Shown piece by piece: positions 35,255-46,848 of a DNA stretch of 64,000 nt; within the stretch, counting starts at the first letter, position 1, and each line of letters starts with the position of its first letter. Made by a program: the position numbers and the translations under genes. The notes beneath the pieces are model-generated. The model ran no database searches. It was not told the DNA's origin and worked only from the letters and a program-made list of their open reading frames with translations. The DNA comes from Poa pratensis (taxonomy: Eukaryota > Streptophyta > Magnoliopsida > Poales > Poaceae): assembly GCA_947311845.1 (NCBI GenBank), contig CAMZMU010000107.1, forward strand, positions 17,178,225-17,242,224, read 5' to 3'.

Positions 35255-36093
35255 CCGTTTAAATCCTAGTGGCATTTTGGCGCCGAAATTGTTTCATTTG
35301 TTGTTCAAGGAGGAGTTCATTATCCATGCTACAAGGAGGAATTTGTATCAGGGTGGATTTTGTTGTGATTCAAATTCAGTTGAAGGCTATGCAGATAAGA
35401 TGCAAACTTCTGTCATAGGCTCATAGCGGAGCGGAGACCCGTCGCCCGACGTATGGATTAGAATCGACCTAGGTCACCACTTTTGTACATATCTTTTGTA
35501 AGGCGTCAGACGGGATACGGAAATTGTTGTAAATCACTAGTGGTTGTAACATCTCCCGATATAGTGAAATTTCGCTAGCTCGCATTCATGATTTTTCCCT
35601 TCTCCTTAGAGAGTTTTTTCACGTTAAAATCTTGCGTCTCATGTGTCTATTTCGTTATTCTTTATTGATTATTGTATATAGTCTATAACATTTCTATCAG
35701 CACGTTCCTTCGTGAAGTAGAGGAAAATTCTTTGCCTCCTTCGTGAAGTAGAGGAAAATTCTTTACCTCTACCCTTTGAGGCTCTTTGATTTGCAGGTTT
35801 TCAAAATTTCATCAATAGAGAAGTAGGATTGCGAAGCTACTACCACCCGAATGCCGCAGTATTGCTCCAAATTTTGTATAAAAATCCTTATTATATGTAT
35901 TTTTTTAGAACAACCGCTTATTTCTTAGAAAACTAAGTTACATAAATAAAACACACATGGAAACTAGAATATAGACCAGGAGAAAACGATTGTGCTATAA
36001 ACTTTATAGGCATAACATCGAAGATAGAAAAATATAAAACAATTCCTAAAGTTTCCTGTACACACCGAAGCCAGCGGCCATTGCCCAACTCTT
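35255..36093. other. Sequence downstream of the copia relic
   Basis: AT-rich, with no gene. A short direct repeat (TCCTTCGTGAAGTAGAGGAA) occurs twice near 35705-35755. It may include the remains of the relic's 3' LTR, but no boundary is visible. Confidence 0.3.
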
Positions 36094-36098
36094 GCGCC

Positions 36099-36263
36099 TG
36101 TTGGAATATGTAATAGGGTGTACGTATCGAGTATGGTATAGTATACCAAGTCGTATACGTATAGACATGTACGCCACTGTAGCTAGGGGCTTTTCCTACC
36201 CCCTATAACATGCAACCCGATCCCTCCAACGAGGGCTATCGGTTCCGCTACATAACTCTGACA
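36099..36263 (+). repeat. 5' LTR of the copia element
   Basis: 165 bases, TG...CA, matched by 45344-45504. Contains the palindrome-rich GTATGGTATAGTATACC segment. Confidence 0.93.
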
Positions 36264-36515
36264 TGGTATCAGAGCATAGCGCTCCTTGACCTAGCCGCCG
36301 CTGGAGTTCTTCCCGCCGCCCCCGCCACCACAACATCCTCCCACGATCTTCTCGATCGGAAACCACACCCAAAACCACAAGCCCTCACGATCTCTGATCG
36401 GAAACGCTCTCACGATCTCTTGATCGGAAACACCCAAAACCCTACGATCTTGTGATCGGAAAACCTCACATCTGTAACGATCCTCTGATCGGAAAACCCC
36501 TCTCCATCGGCTTTC

Positions 36516-38165
36516 ATGGCGTCTTCTTCTTCGACCATGTCCCTGCTCGCCGCTCTGGGGAATCCTCCCTCCCAAAAGCTGACCAGGTCCAATTTTCTGG
36601 TTTGGAAAACCTTGGTCTACCCTGCCCTCCGTGGTGCTCAGGTGCTTGATCTGCTTGATGGCACCGAGACTGCGCCGGTGAAAGTTCTGGAGGTTGACAC
36701 GGATGGAAAGAAAACTACTGTCCCAAACCTTGCCTATAGCGCATGGTTGCTCCGGGACTCGACGGTTCTGAGTTGGATCATCAACTCCTTCTCGCCGGAA
36801 ATCATCGCCCATGTCGTTGGCATTGACTCGACAGCCGGTGTGTGGGCCGTCATCACCAAGATGTTCAGTGCTGGATCTCATGCCAAGGTTAACCAGCTCC
36901 GGGAATCCCTCAATGGCACGAAGAAGAATGACCTCACCGCCTCTGCGTTCTTCGCGAAGATGAAAGGCTTCACGTCCGAGCTTGCTGCTATTGGTAAGCC
37001 TGTCGAGGAGGACGAGATGGTGGGCTACATCGTCAATGGACTGGATGGCAGCTACAATGATGTGGTCACCACTGTTAATGGTAACAATGCAATTACTTTA
37101 GATGATCTTTATGCCCAGATTTGTGCACATGATATGTGTCAGGACATGCTCGCTGCTACTGGGCAAGACACCAGCTTCACCTCCTCTGCAAATGCTGCTC
37201 GTCGTGGCCGTGACAGTGGCTATGACAATCGCTCATGTGGTGACCGTGGGCGCTCTGCTGATCGTGATCGCGGGCGTGGAGACCGTGGCCGCCCTGCCGA
37301 CCGCGGTGATCGTGGTGATCGCGGGGACCGTGACCGCGGGGATCGCGACCGTGGCCGAGATCGGTCTGATTCGGAGAGGCGCCAAGGGCGCCGTGATGGT
37401 GGGCACCGGGATGATGCTGGACGCTGGGACACCGATCATCGTCACAATGATGACCGTCGTGAAGGTGGCCACCGGCGTGATGATGGAGGACGTCGCCGTG
37501 GACATGGTCGTGCTCTGACCCCGTATGTCAATGTTACCTGCCAAATACGCAAGATACATGGCCACCCTGCCTCTGACTGTTGGTGGCGCTTCAAGGATGA
37601 CTCCCGGTCTGACTCAGATGATGATGTTCGTGAAGAAAAAGGAGCCAATGTTGCCTCTTATGGAGTTGATACAAATTGGTACCCTGATAGTGGTACCACG
37701 GATCATATCACAGGAGAATTACACAAGCTGACAACCTATGACAAGTACAAGGGCCGTAATCGTGTGCACACTGCTGATGGCAATGGCATGTCTATAAGTC
37801 ATATTGGTCATTCTATGTTGCATACTCCCCATAGTAATTTACATCTCAACAATATTCTTCATGTTCCTAGTGCCTCTAAGAATCTTGTTTCCGTTCATAA
37901 ACTTACACTTGACAATGATGTTTTTATTGAATTCCATCCATATTTCTTTTTGATTAAGGATCAGGCCACACGAAGAATTCTGTTTAAAGGGCCGTGTCAT
38001 GGTGGCCTCTACCCGCTAGTGCCTTACTCTACCGGGTCCTCCAAGCAATCTTTCGTCACAATAAAGCCATCGTCGTCTACATGGCATCGCCACTTAGGAC
38101 ATCCTTCATCGTTTGTGGTGCAGCAAGTTCTTAGGAAAAACAAGATTCGTTCACTCCTGAAATAA
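36516..38165 (+). CDS. Copia gag, protease and pre-integrase domain
   Basis: An open frame of 549 codons. Gag core first (LVWKTLVYPALRGAQ, AWLLRDSTVLSWI, KVNQLRESLNG), then about 100 residues dominated by Arg, Asp and Gly in RGDRGD-like repeats, a degenerate zinc knuckle (CQIRKIHGHPASDC, where the second Cys is Arg), the protease site WYPDSGTTDHIT, and the pre-integrase HRHLGHPS. The frame stops at 38165, and the integrase that should follow is in another frame. The start at 36516 is the first Met in a good context after the primer site. Confidence 0.9.
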   Translation: MASSSSTMSLLAALGNPPSQKLTRSNFLVWKTLVYPALRGAQVLDLLDGTETAPVKVLEVDTDGKKTTVPNLAYSAWLLRDSTVLSWIINSFSPEIIAHVVGIDSTAGVWAVITKMFSAGSHAKVNQLRESLNGTKKNDLTASAFFAKMKGFTSELAAIGKPVEEDEMVGYIVNGLDGSYNDVVTTVNGNNAITLDDLYAQICAHDMCQDMLAATGQDTSFTSSANAARRGRDSGYDNRSCGDRGRSADRDRGRGDRGRPADRGDRGDRGDRDRGDRDRGRDRSDSERRQGRRDGGHRDDAGRWDTDHRHNDDRREGGHRRDDGGRRRGHGRALTPYVNVTCQIRKIHGHPASDCWWRFKDDSRSDSDDDVREEKGANVASYGVDTNWYPDSGTTDHITGELHKLTTYDKYKGRNRVHTADGNGMSISHIGHSMLHTPHSNLHLNNILHVPSASKNLVSVHKLTLDNDVFIEFHPYFFLIKDQATRRILFKGPCHGGLYPLVPYSTGSSKQSFVTIKPSSSTWHRHLGHPSSFVVQQVLRKNKIRSLLK

Positions 38166-38189
38166 ATCCTTACATTTGTGATTCCTCTT

Positions 38190-38937
38190 AGTTAGCTAAA
38201 AGCCATCAGTTGCCGTACCCTGTTTCCTCTAGTGTATCTACTGTTCCTCTGGAATAAGTTTTTTCGATGTATGGGGTCCTGCACCTGCTTCTGTAGGAAA
38301 ATATTTATATTATGTAAGCTTCATTGATGATTTCAGTAAATTTAATTGGATCTATTTGCTCAAGAACCGTTCTGATGTTTATCAAGTCTTTCTCAATTTT
38401 CAAGCCTTTGTTGAGCGTAAGTTTGATAGGAAAGTAATCACTATGCAAACTGATTGGGGTGGTGAGTATGAAAAACTCAATGGCTTCTTCCAGAAAATTG
38501 GCATCACACACCATGTTTCTTGCCCGCATGCACATCAACAGAACGGTTCCACTGAGCGCAAACACAGACATATAGTTGAGGTTGGCCTTGCCTTGCTTGC
38601 ACACGCATCCATGCCAATGAAATTTTGGGATGAAGCTTTTCTCACAGCCACTTTTCTTATCAATTTACTTCCTAGTAAGGTAATTGATTTTGAAACTTCT
38701 GTTGAACGTCTTCTTCACACTACACCCAACTATGATTCTCTACGCATTTTTGGCTGTGCTTGTTGGCCAAATCTTCGTCCATACAATAAACAAAAGCTAG
38801 CTTTTCGCTCCACACGGTCTGTGTTCTTGGGTTATAGTCCTCGCCACAAAGGTGTCAAATGTATTGATGTCTCCACTGGACGTGTTTATATTTCCCGTGA
38901 TGTTGTGTTTGATGAAAATGTATTCCCTTTTGCCTAG
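38190..38937 (+). pseudogene. Copia integrase, broken at its start
   Basis: A C-terminal zinc segment is readable near 38190 (LAKSHQLPYPVSSS) with an in-frame TAG and TAA. The core then runs open from about 38257 in another frame: FDVWGPAPAS with the first Asp, MQTDWGGEYEKL with the second, and NGSTERKHRHIVEVGL with the Glu. One base missing from GG at 38266 would account for the last shift. The frame stops at 38937. The stops upstream are substitutions, so real decay is present too. Confidence 0.85.
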
Positions 38938-39351
38938 TTACATCCTAATGCTGGTAGACATCTCCGCAATGAAATTCTTCTTTTACCTATACATTCATCT
39001 TCTTTTACTAGTGGGGATGTACAACATGATGATCATATGCCTTTACCCATCATACCCAATGTTGCTAACCATGACCAGGAACAATTGCAAAATGATGACT
39101 CCGATGATAGCCTGTTCGAAGATGAACCAGCCAGTTCAAATTCCATTCAAAACAGTGAAGAAACAGAGTCAAACGAAGAAGAACAAAACTCTGCACAAAA
39201 TGACGAATCTGGTGGCGGATCCGAGGAGGATTCTCCTGCGACCTCAGATCATGCGCCCTCTGATCCCGAGGCGGATTCGCCCGCAGCGTCGCCCGCAGCC
39301 TCGTCTGCCACGTCGCCTGCTGCTTCGACCACGGACACGCCTCCGCGCCGG

Positions 39352-42300
39352 TGATGTCTACACACGCTTCTATTCTTGTAGACAGTGTTGGGCCTCCAAG
39401 TGCAGAGGTTTGTAGAACAGCAGCAAGTTTCCCTTAAGTGGATCACCCAGGGTTTATCGAACTCAGGGAGGTAGAGGTCAAAGATATCCCTCTCAAGCAA
39501 CCCTGCAATTAAGATACAAGAAGTCTGAAAGGGCATGTGTTGCCCCATGCGTGGTTTTGGTAATTAATGACAATCCTTATGGACTAATGTTTGCATTGAG
39601 ATATACTTGTAGATCTTGTCCATAGGAAAAGATTGGAGTTCATGTGTTGGACTCTAGAAGATTACATGATGATCAAGGTTCCATCCAAGGGTTTATATGA
39701 AGAATGGTCATGTGAATAGTTGAGCTTATTGCAAGCATGGCTTGGAAAAGAAGATTGAGTGAACTTCATGTTTATCTCCAAGCCATCATCTATATCAAGA
39801 TAAGAAGATGAAGTGCAAGTTCAAGAGAAGCATCTCGAAGAAATCATATGCTTGAAACTTGCCACCCATTTGGAGATAATGGTCAAGTGAAGATGTTCCT
39901 AAGATTGGCACTCCCATCTTGGTGTATGGGGAGCAACATTTGAATCTTCACCAAGCAAAGCGCAATCAAGAAAGGTGATCCACTTGAAGAGATCAAGATC
40001 GTCATCATCTAGCTCAAGTGGAATGCGCAAGGCAAAGGTATGATCTTGTAGGTTTTCTATTTTACCGATCTCGTGGTGTTAGTGTGAGACCGGGTTATAG
40101 GATAGACGGCGTACTATCAAGAGGGGCTCTCAAGTGAGTAACTTGATCGCATCTTTGTGGAGAGCTCAAACCTTTGCATACTTGGCATATCATCTTTCTT
40201 GGTTCTTATTTGGCTTTTATCCATGTGATAATTTAGAGCTTGTGGTCATCTCCATGCCAAGCTCTAGTTCATCAAAAACGGATTTCATTTGAATATCTTG
40301 TGATGTTTTTGATGTTGGAGGTTTTACCGGTTCGTCTTTTGTAGAGAGGTCAAACTCTCCTCTTGTGTTCTCCCCACATGATGGACTATGATGTGTATAT
40401 GCATGATCTTGTAGAGCTTGTGAGTATCTTCTAACAAGCCCAAGATCATAGAAAACGGAGTCCGGATGAGAAATATATTGCGATTTTGGTTTGGAGGTTT
40501 TTCTCGGTTGTTCTTTTATCGAGAGGTCTAACCTTTCCCCATTTGGTTTTATTCTCCATTGTTGGACTATGATGTTTCTTTGCATGATCTTGTTAAGCTC
40601 TTCGTTGCGATTCCAATGAGCCCAAGAACATCGAAAACGGATATCGGATGATCAAGATATGTTCGTTTTCGTGTTGTATGTTTTGCTGTTTTTGTTGGCC
40701 GGACTTCAGCCTGGTTTAGGCCGGCCGTAGGTCCGGCCGGCTCTGTTGGGTGCCCGAACTTCAGCCCGGTTTAGTCCGGCTCTAGGTCCGGCCGGCTCTG
40801 TGAGGCGCCCGGTCTCCTGCCCGGACTAAGCCGGCCTCCAGGCCGGTCCTCGCGATTTTTGGACCCAACGGGCAGATTTCTGCTGCCCCTTTTAAGGGGT
40901 CTTGTTCCCCAAAGAGACCCCAACTTTCCAACTTTGTACTTCCTCTCTTCCCACCATTGTTGACCTTGGAAAGCTTGCATCTCTCCCAATTCCTCCCATG
41001 ATTCTTGCATATCTTTGAGTGATTTGAGAGAGGAGATCAAGATCTACATTTCCACCAATCCATTCCTCCTCTAAGTGAGGGGAACCTAGTTGATCTTGAT
41101 CTTGAAGTTCTTGGTGCATATCCTCTTTGTTCTTCCTCTCTTCTCCTTCCATAAGCATTAGTTGCTTGTGGTGGGATTCGAGAGTGAAGGATTTGAGGCT
41201 TGTGCTATTGCCATTGCTTCATTGCATCGGTTTGTGCTCTCCACGAAGATTCGTGGAAGTTGAAAGCTTGTGAACTTGTTACTCTTGGGTCCTTGGACCC
41301 TAGACGCCCGTGTGGTGATTGAGACCCTTGTGTGGTCACTTGTATCTGTTCGGGGGCCCCCAATCCCGTTGTGGGTTGTGCCCCGGATCATTGTTGAAAG
41401 GCTCCGAATTTCCGCCTCGAAGGATTCCAATAGTGGAAGGTGAACCAAACCTTTGTGGTGCGGTTCATCGGAGAAGAAGGTGAAACCTTTGTGGTTGTTG
41501 AACCATTGTGTTGGTTCACACCTCTCCAACGAGACGTACTTCCTTAACAAGGAGGAACTCGGGAATACATCCTCGTCTCCGCGTGCCTCGGTTATTTCTA
41601 TACCCGAGTTTTTTACTTATGCACTTTACATTGTGATAGTCTTCGTGCTTGAAGTATTCTATTGCTATCACCTTGTTGCTTGTCTTGCTTAGCATAAGTT
41701 GTTGGTGCACATAGGTGAGCCTAGTTTATTTAGATTGTTGGCTTGTTAATTTAAACACATAGTTTTATTCCGCAATTATCAAGCCTAAACCGGAAAAGTT
41801 TTAATCGCCTATTCACCCCCCTCTAGGCGACATCCTTGTCCTTTCAAAGTCTCTTGTGTCCTCAACACACCTAATACACTTGTCAGATGTATATGTGCAC
41901 TAGTTCGGCGAAGAGATAGTGAAATGCAAATAGTATGGATGATTATAAGTGGTAATTGCAATCTGAAATAAAAATGGCAGCAAGCAAACATGAGACAAAA
42001 TGAGAGCAAACGGTGTTTCAATGCTTGGAAAAAAGGCCTAGGGATCATACTTTCACTAGTGGACACTCTCAACAATAATAATATAATTAAATACATAGAT
42101 ATTTCCTCTTCACTATGCTACTCTGAGCTATTCCCTTGTTGGATAACGAACACCAATCCACTACGTAGGGCTATAAAAGCACACCTTAAAGTTGCATTCC
42201 ACATCTAGGGAACCCCAATGTCACTAAGAGCGCCCCAAAATAGTACTAGACAAACACCACAATTTCATAGAGACATCCAACACAAATAATAACTCATGAT

Positions 42301-43406
42301 AAGTATTCATGTAATCTTTAGCCTAAGAGTCACACACGGTACGCACACTGTCAACTTCGCACCATGGGACAAAGGTGACTCCGGAGTTTACATTAATAAA
42401 ACCACTCAAGTAGCATAATTCATAAGATAACGAAGAGTAACATCCATGGATCCAACTAGATTACAAAGCTCATGATCACATAAAGATCACACCATGGGAG
42501 AGAGAGATGAACCACATAGCTATCGGTAGAGCCCTCAGCCTCGGTGAAAACTACTCACACATGGTCATGGTGAGCACACTTGATGGAGAGGTTGATGAAG
42601 AGGTGCAGCCCGGAGTGGAGGCGGCGGCCCGCAGCAGCCACGGCGCGGCGGCGGCGAGCGGCGGCCCTCGGGGGCAGCGGCCCTTGGCCCCCTTCTTCTT
42701 CCTTGGTGATGGTGCAGCAATGGAGGAGCTCCTCCTCCTCCTTGGCGGCTGCCAAGAGGAGGAAAATTCGTGGCTTTTGGTGGCTTGCTTGGAAAATAGG
42801 GTTTCCCTTCATTATATAGAGGTGGAGATGCAATCTAGGCCATGGGATGGATGCCCCTTTGATCCAAGGGCTCTTGGGCACCTCTAGAAGCTTCCTAGGA
42901 ACCCCTCTCAGCCCTAATGAGGCTCCAATTCGTGTCTTGGCTGAATCCATCAAATTTGGTAAGAGTTGGAGTCAATAAAGTCACAATCTTTCAGATTCTC
43001 GTCATCCCTTCTAGGGCTGTAGTAAATCGGGAATATCTCGGCCGTCCGGACTCGGAATTGGGCGAATTTTAAGTCTAGATGGATTCTCGGAAAATTCTCT
43101 GCAACTTTGTCTTCTGTCAGGTTTCCGTTTGACGTCGTCTTCGGGCCCAAACGTGACCATATTCGAAAAACGTTTCCAGACAGATTTCAGGAAAATCCCA
43201 ATTCGACTCCAATATGGTTTCCTTTTGTATTTTGATAATTCCTACACAACAAATAGGAAAACAAGAAGATTTTGCACTTTGGCAACTATTAGTAGGTTAA
43301 TCCAATAAATGTCATAATATGATATAAAGTGTATATAAAACATGTGCCAATTGATATAAAACATGCATGGAACATCAAAAATTATAGATACGTTTGGGAC
43401 GTATCA
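39352..43406 (+). mobile_element. LTR-like repeat inserted in the copia element (about 1.7 kb without its own insert)
   Basis: Starts TGATGTCTACACACGC and ends TTTGGGACGTATCA, so TG...CA. The flanks are GCCGG on the left and TCCGG on the right, a five-base target duplication with one mismatch. There is no internal coding region. The ends match a repeat I recognise as abundant in Triticeae. A solo LTR fits best. It is interrupted by 39526-41846. Confidence 0.75.
39526..41846 (+). mobile_element. Second LTR-like repeat, nested in the first
   Basis: AAGTC is duplicated at 39521-39525 and 41847-41851. The element starts TGAAAGGGCATGTG and ends TTGTCCTTTCA, giving a seven-base inverted end TGAAAGG. 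The 2321-base interior has no coding capacity but holds three copies of a roughly 180-base unit (anchored by AAAACGGA at 40275, 40452 and 40634) and two to three copies of a 55-base CCGGCC-rich unit (40700-40860). A large solo LTR is my first choice; a terminal-inverted-repeat transposon is possible. Confidence 0.7.
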
Positions 43407-43411
43407 TCCGG

Positions 43412-45331
43412 TCCCCTGCTGCCACGTCGAGGCGGTCCCGCCCGCTGTCGCCTCCGCTGTCCCCGACAGCCTCGACAGGGTCTGCGACCCACTCGCCAGC
43501 TGCCACGTCGCCGGCGTGCACTGGTTTGCCTGCGGCGCACATGGGCACGAATGGGGATGCCCAATCTCCCTCTGCCATGTCACCGACCGGTCCACAGCAT
43601 CTCTAGATTCCTCTGGATCTTCTGTGTCCGATTCTCCTGCTACTTCTCCTGCACCTGGAGTTCGTACTCGGCTACAGAAAGGCATTATAAAACCGCGACA
43701 ATTCAAAGATGGTACAGTAAGGTATGGAAAACAAGCAAAAATTTATAAAGATGATATTGTTCATTTCAGTATGCTTGCATCTACAGATGAACCACGTTCT
43801 CTCTCTGATGCTCTTGAGGATCCAAAGTGGCGCAAAGCAATGGGGGAAGAATATGATGCATTGCTCCAAAATAAAACATGGCATTTGGTTCCTCCCAGCT
43901 CAAATAAAAACTTGATGGACTGCAAATGGGTATATCGTATCAAGAAACATGCAGATGGTACAATTGACAGGTATAAAGCTCGCCTTGTTGCAAAAGGTTT
44001 CTAACAAAGGCATGACATTGATTATGAGGATACTTTTAGTCCTGTTGTTAAAATAGCTACTATCAGAATTGTGCTGTCCATAGCAGTTTCTAGAGGATGG
44101 AAATTGGGACAGCTTGATGTGAAAAATGCTTTCTTACATGGTGTTTTAGAAGAGGAGGTCTACATGAAACAACCACCAGGGTTTGAAGATCCCAATGCCC
44201 CTCATCACATTTGCAAACTTGATAAGGCTCTTTATGGGTTAAAGCAGGCTCCTCGAGCATGGTACACTCGACTCAGTTCCAAGTTATCAGCTCTAGGTTT
44301 CATTCCTTCCAAAGCAGACACTTCCTTGTTTCTTTACCAAAAGTCTGATATCACCATATTTATGCTGATTTATGTTGATGACATAATTGTTACAAGTTCC
44401 TCAGATCATGCCATTTCTGCTCTGCTCAAAGATTTAAATGAAAACTTTGCTATTAAAGATCTTGGAGAGTTACATTTCTTCTTGGGCATTGAAGTGAAGA
44501 AAATACAAAATGGACTGATATTTACACAGGAGAAGTATGCTTCAGAATTACTTGAGAAAGCAAATATGCACCAATGCAAGCCGGAAAGCACACCACTGTC
44601 TTCAACCGATCCTCTCTCTCTCTCTCTCTCTTGATGCAGGGGATCTTTTAGGTCCTAAAGATAGCACGAGGTATCGTAGTGTTGTTGGTGCTCTACAATA
44701 CCTTACTCTTACACGGCCAGACTTGTCTTATTCTGTTAATAAGGTTTGTCAGTATCTACATGCACCTACAACTGTTCATTGGGCGTCTGTTAAAAGAATT
44801 TTGCGATATGTCAAGGGTACAACCAAATTTGGTATTACATTTCAGCCAACTTCACCCACACTCTCGAGTGCCTTTTCAGATGCAGATTGGGCTGGCTGTC
44901 TTGAGGATAGACGTTCCACAGGAGGTTTTGCAATCTTTGTGGGACCAAATCTGGTCTCCTGGAGTGCCAGAAAACAAGCCACAGTCTCACGATCAAGTAC
45001 AAAATCTGAATATAAAGCCTTAGCCAATGCCACAGCAGAATTAATATGGGTTGAAGCACTTCTCAAGAAACTTGGAGTTCAGTTAAAAGAGAAACCTTGT
45101 TTATGGTGTGATAACATTGGTGCAACATACCTGTCAGCAAATCCAGTGTTCCATGCACGTACCAAACATATTGAGATTGATTTCCACTTTGTCAGAGAAC
45201 GAGTGGCAAGCAAGCACTTAGATATCAAGTTTATTTCTAGTAAAGATCAGGTTGCAGATGGTTTTACTAAGGCTCTTCCTGTTAAGAACCTTCATGAATT
45301 TAGGCGTAATCTAAATCTTTCTCAAGTTTAG
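43412..45331 (+). pseudogene. Copia reverse transcriptase and RNase H, with stops
   Basis: Pol resumes after the insert with an Ala/Ser/Pro linker, then RT: WHLVPPSSNKNLMDCKWVY, ARLVAKGF followed by a TAA at 44002-44004, [31 protein letters not shown] and the catalytic YVDDIIV at about 44370. A CT microsatellite (44612-44631) then throws the frame to a TGA. RNase H continues in the next frame: [30 protein letters not shown] and the closing [12 protein letters not shown], ending at 45331 just before the purine tract. Catalytic residues look intact, but the two breaks make it inactive as read. Confidence 0.9.
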
Positions 45332-45343
45332 ATGAAGGGAGGG

Positions 45344-45504
45344 TGTTGGAATATGTAATAGGGTGTATGTATCGAGTATGGTATAGTATACCAGCTCGTA
45401 TACGTATAGACATGTACGCCACGGTAGGGGCTTTTCCTACCTCCTATAACATGCAACCCGATCCCTCCAACGAGGGCTACCGGTTCCGCTACGTAACTCT
45501 GACA
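45344..45504 (+). repeat. 3' LTR of the copia element
   Basis: 161 bases, matched to 36099-36263, lacking four bases (CTAG) present in the 5' copy. Confidence 0.93.
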
Positions 45505-45509
45505 GCGCC

Positions 45510-46497
45510 GTTGAGGTGCACACCGGAAGAGACGTACATCCTCCACATTGACAGACCCAAGACAACATCATCGCATAAAGAGGTTGTTGGAGTTTGTGTC
45601 GAGTGTGTATATAGTCTACGGTTGGGCTTGGATAGGTCACGTGTTGGAGTCGAACACATGTAACCTGAGCCTATTATATATAAAGACAGCGGTGGTAATC
45701 AAAATAGGCTAGACGCAAGCTAGTAGGTTAGAAACGAGATTCCATTGAAGGACGGTCTGGTGCCAATAGCAGAGGCACTGGATCAACGTGGATTCACTAC
45801 AAGCAACAAATAATTTGTTTTTTTGACACGTCGATTGAGGGACGTCCACGTCTTCCTTTGTACCCAAATCCACCACATCCTGTGGACGAGGGCGAAAAAA
45901 GACAGATCCACCATCTTCTAACCAACACTCTAGAGTCTAGAGCATCCACCTCGCCCCGTTTGTCAACTCGGCAGCGGATAACGACAAACACCAACGATAT
46001 ACCGAGATGCGAGAAACTAATCAGATCACACTTGAACAATGGTGGGAGGACCAATCCACCTGCCCCACGCTGCCGCCGATTGAAGCACCGTGAAGATGGG
46101 GAGAAGCAGGGCCACGTTATGATGACGTTGCGACGCCCTCGAAAAAGCCTTGCACAACCCTAACCACCTCGGACGGCGGACAAAGGAGGCAGGGACCACG
46201 GCCTTGCTGGCAGAGGGAGGGGGCAAAGTCGTCGCCACCCTAGTCGCCTATCTCGGAAAGGGAGAAGGAAAATAGTCAGAAAAAATCGTGTGTTAGAAAT
46301 TCCCTAATTGACCACATTTATAAAATGCCCGTCCGACGAGGCAAGCAAGAATTGTGGAGCAACAATTTCGTCCCAATTAGTCTACTTGATTGATGCAAAC
46401 AAAGAATGGGAAAGGGTACTAGCCGGTAGTACTAGACTACTACCACCCTTGGGGAGATGAAAAACGACGCGACGAGGCGATGATACGGTGAATCCAA
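45510..46497. other. Flank of the copia insertion, no gene supported
   Basis: A TATA-like stretch (TATTATATATAAAGACAGC near 45673) and the surrounding sequence look like part of an older LTR, but no ends are visible. Chance frames on both strands at 45800-46240 have no recognisable domain. Confidence 0.3.
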
Positions 46498-46848
46498 TAA
46501 GAGCATCTCCAGTCACGGTTGTCAAATCCTCCCCAAATGTCCGGACGGACGTCCGGACAGGAGAGAAAGTAAAATTGTGCACCCAACCATGGTCCCCAAA
46601 CTCTCCCCATACGTCCGGACTGTCCGGCACACCCAAACCCACCCCATATTTGCCTTGGGTTTGGGGGCGACCAGACGTTCCGCTTTCCTTTGTTTTCCTT
46701 TCGGGCGCGTCCGGTCATGTCCACTTTTCTTTGTTCTCCTTTCTTTTATCCTTCATTGATTCTTCTCTCTCTTTCTCCATCAATCACATGCAAATGATCC
46801 CATAATTTGGGAAGACTTTGGGGACACGGTTGGAGGAGGCCACTTTTA

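Larger units (their letters stand above)
36099..45504 (+). mobile_element. Ty1/Copia LTR retrotransposon with short LTRs, split by LTR-like repeats
   Basis: GCGCC is duplicated at 36094-36098 and 45505-45509. LTRs are 165 and 161 bases, begin TGTTGGAATATG and end CTCTGACA. The primer site TGGTATCAGAGC (36264-36275) is the usual copia match to initiator Met tRNA. The purine tract AAGGGAGGG ends at 45343. Order gag, protease, integrase, RT, RNase H identifies Copia. The LTRs differ by about seven substitutions and a four-base indel, making this the most diverged of the three LTR pairs here. A foreign block occupies 39352-43406. Confidence 0.95.

Noticed and set aside
39521..41851. Reading 39526-41846 as a DNA transposon because of its TGAAAGG inverted ends
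   Set aside because: A five-base duplication with TG...CA ends fits an LTR better. The short inverted end is common at LTR termini. It remains an alternative.
45795..45820. CACTA transposon end (CACTACAAGCAACAAA)
   Set aside because: It resembles a CACTA terminus, but no inverse end, target duplication or subterminal repeats could be found.
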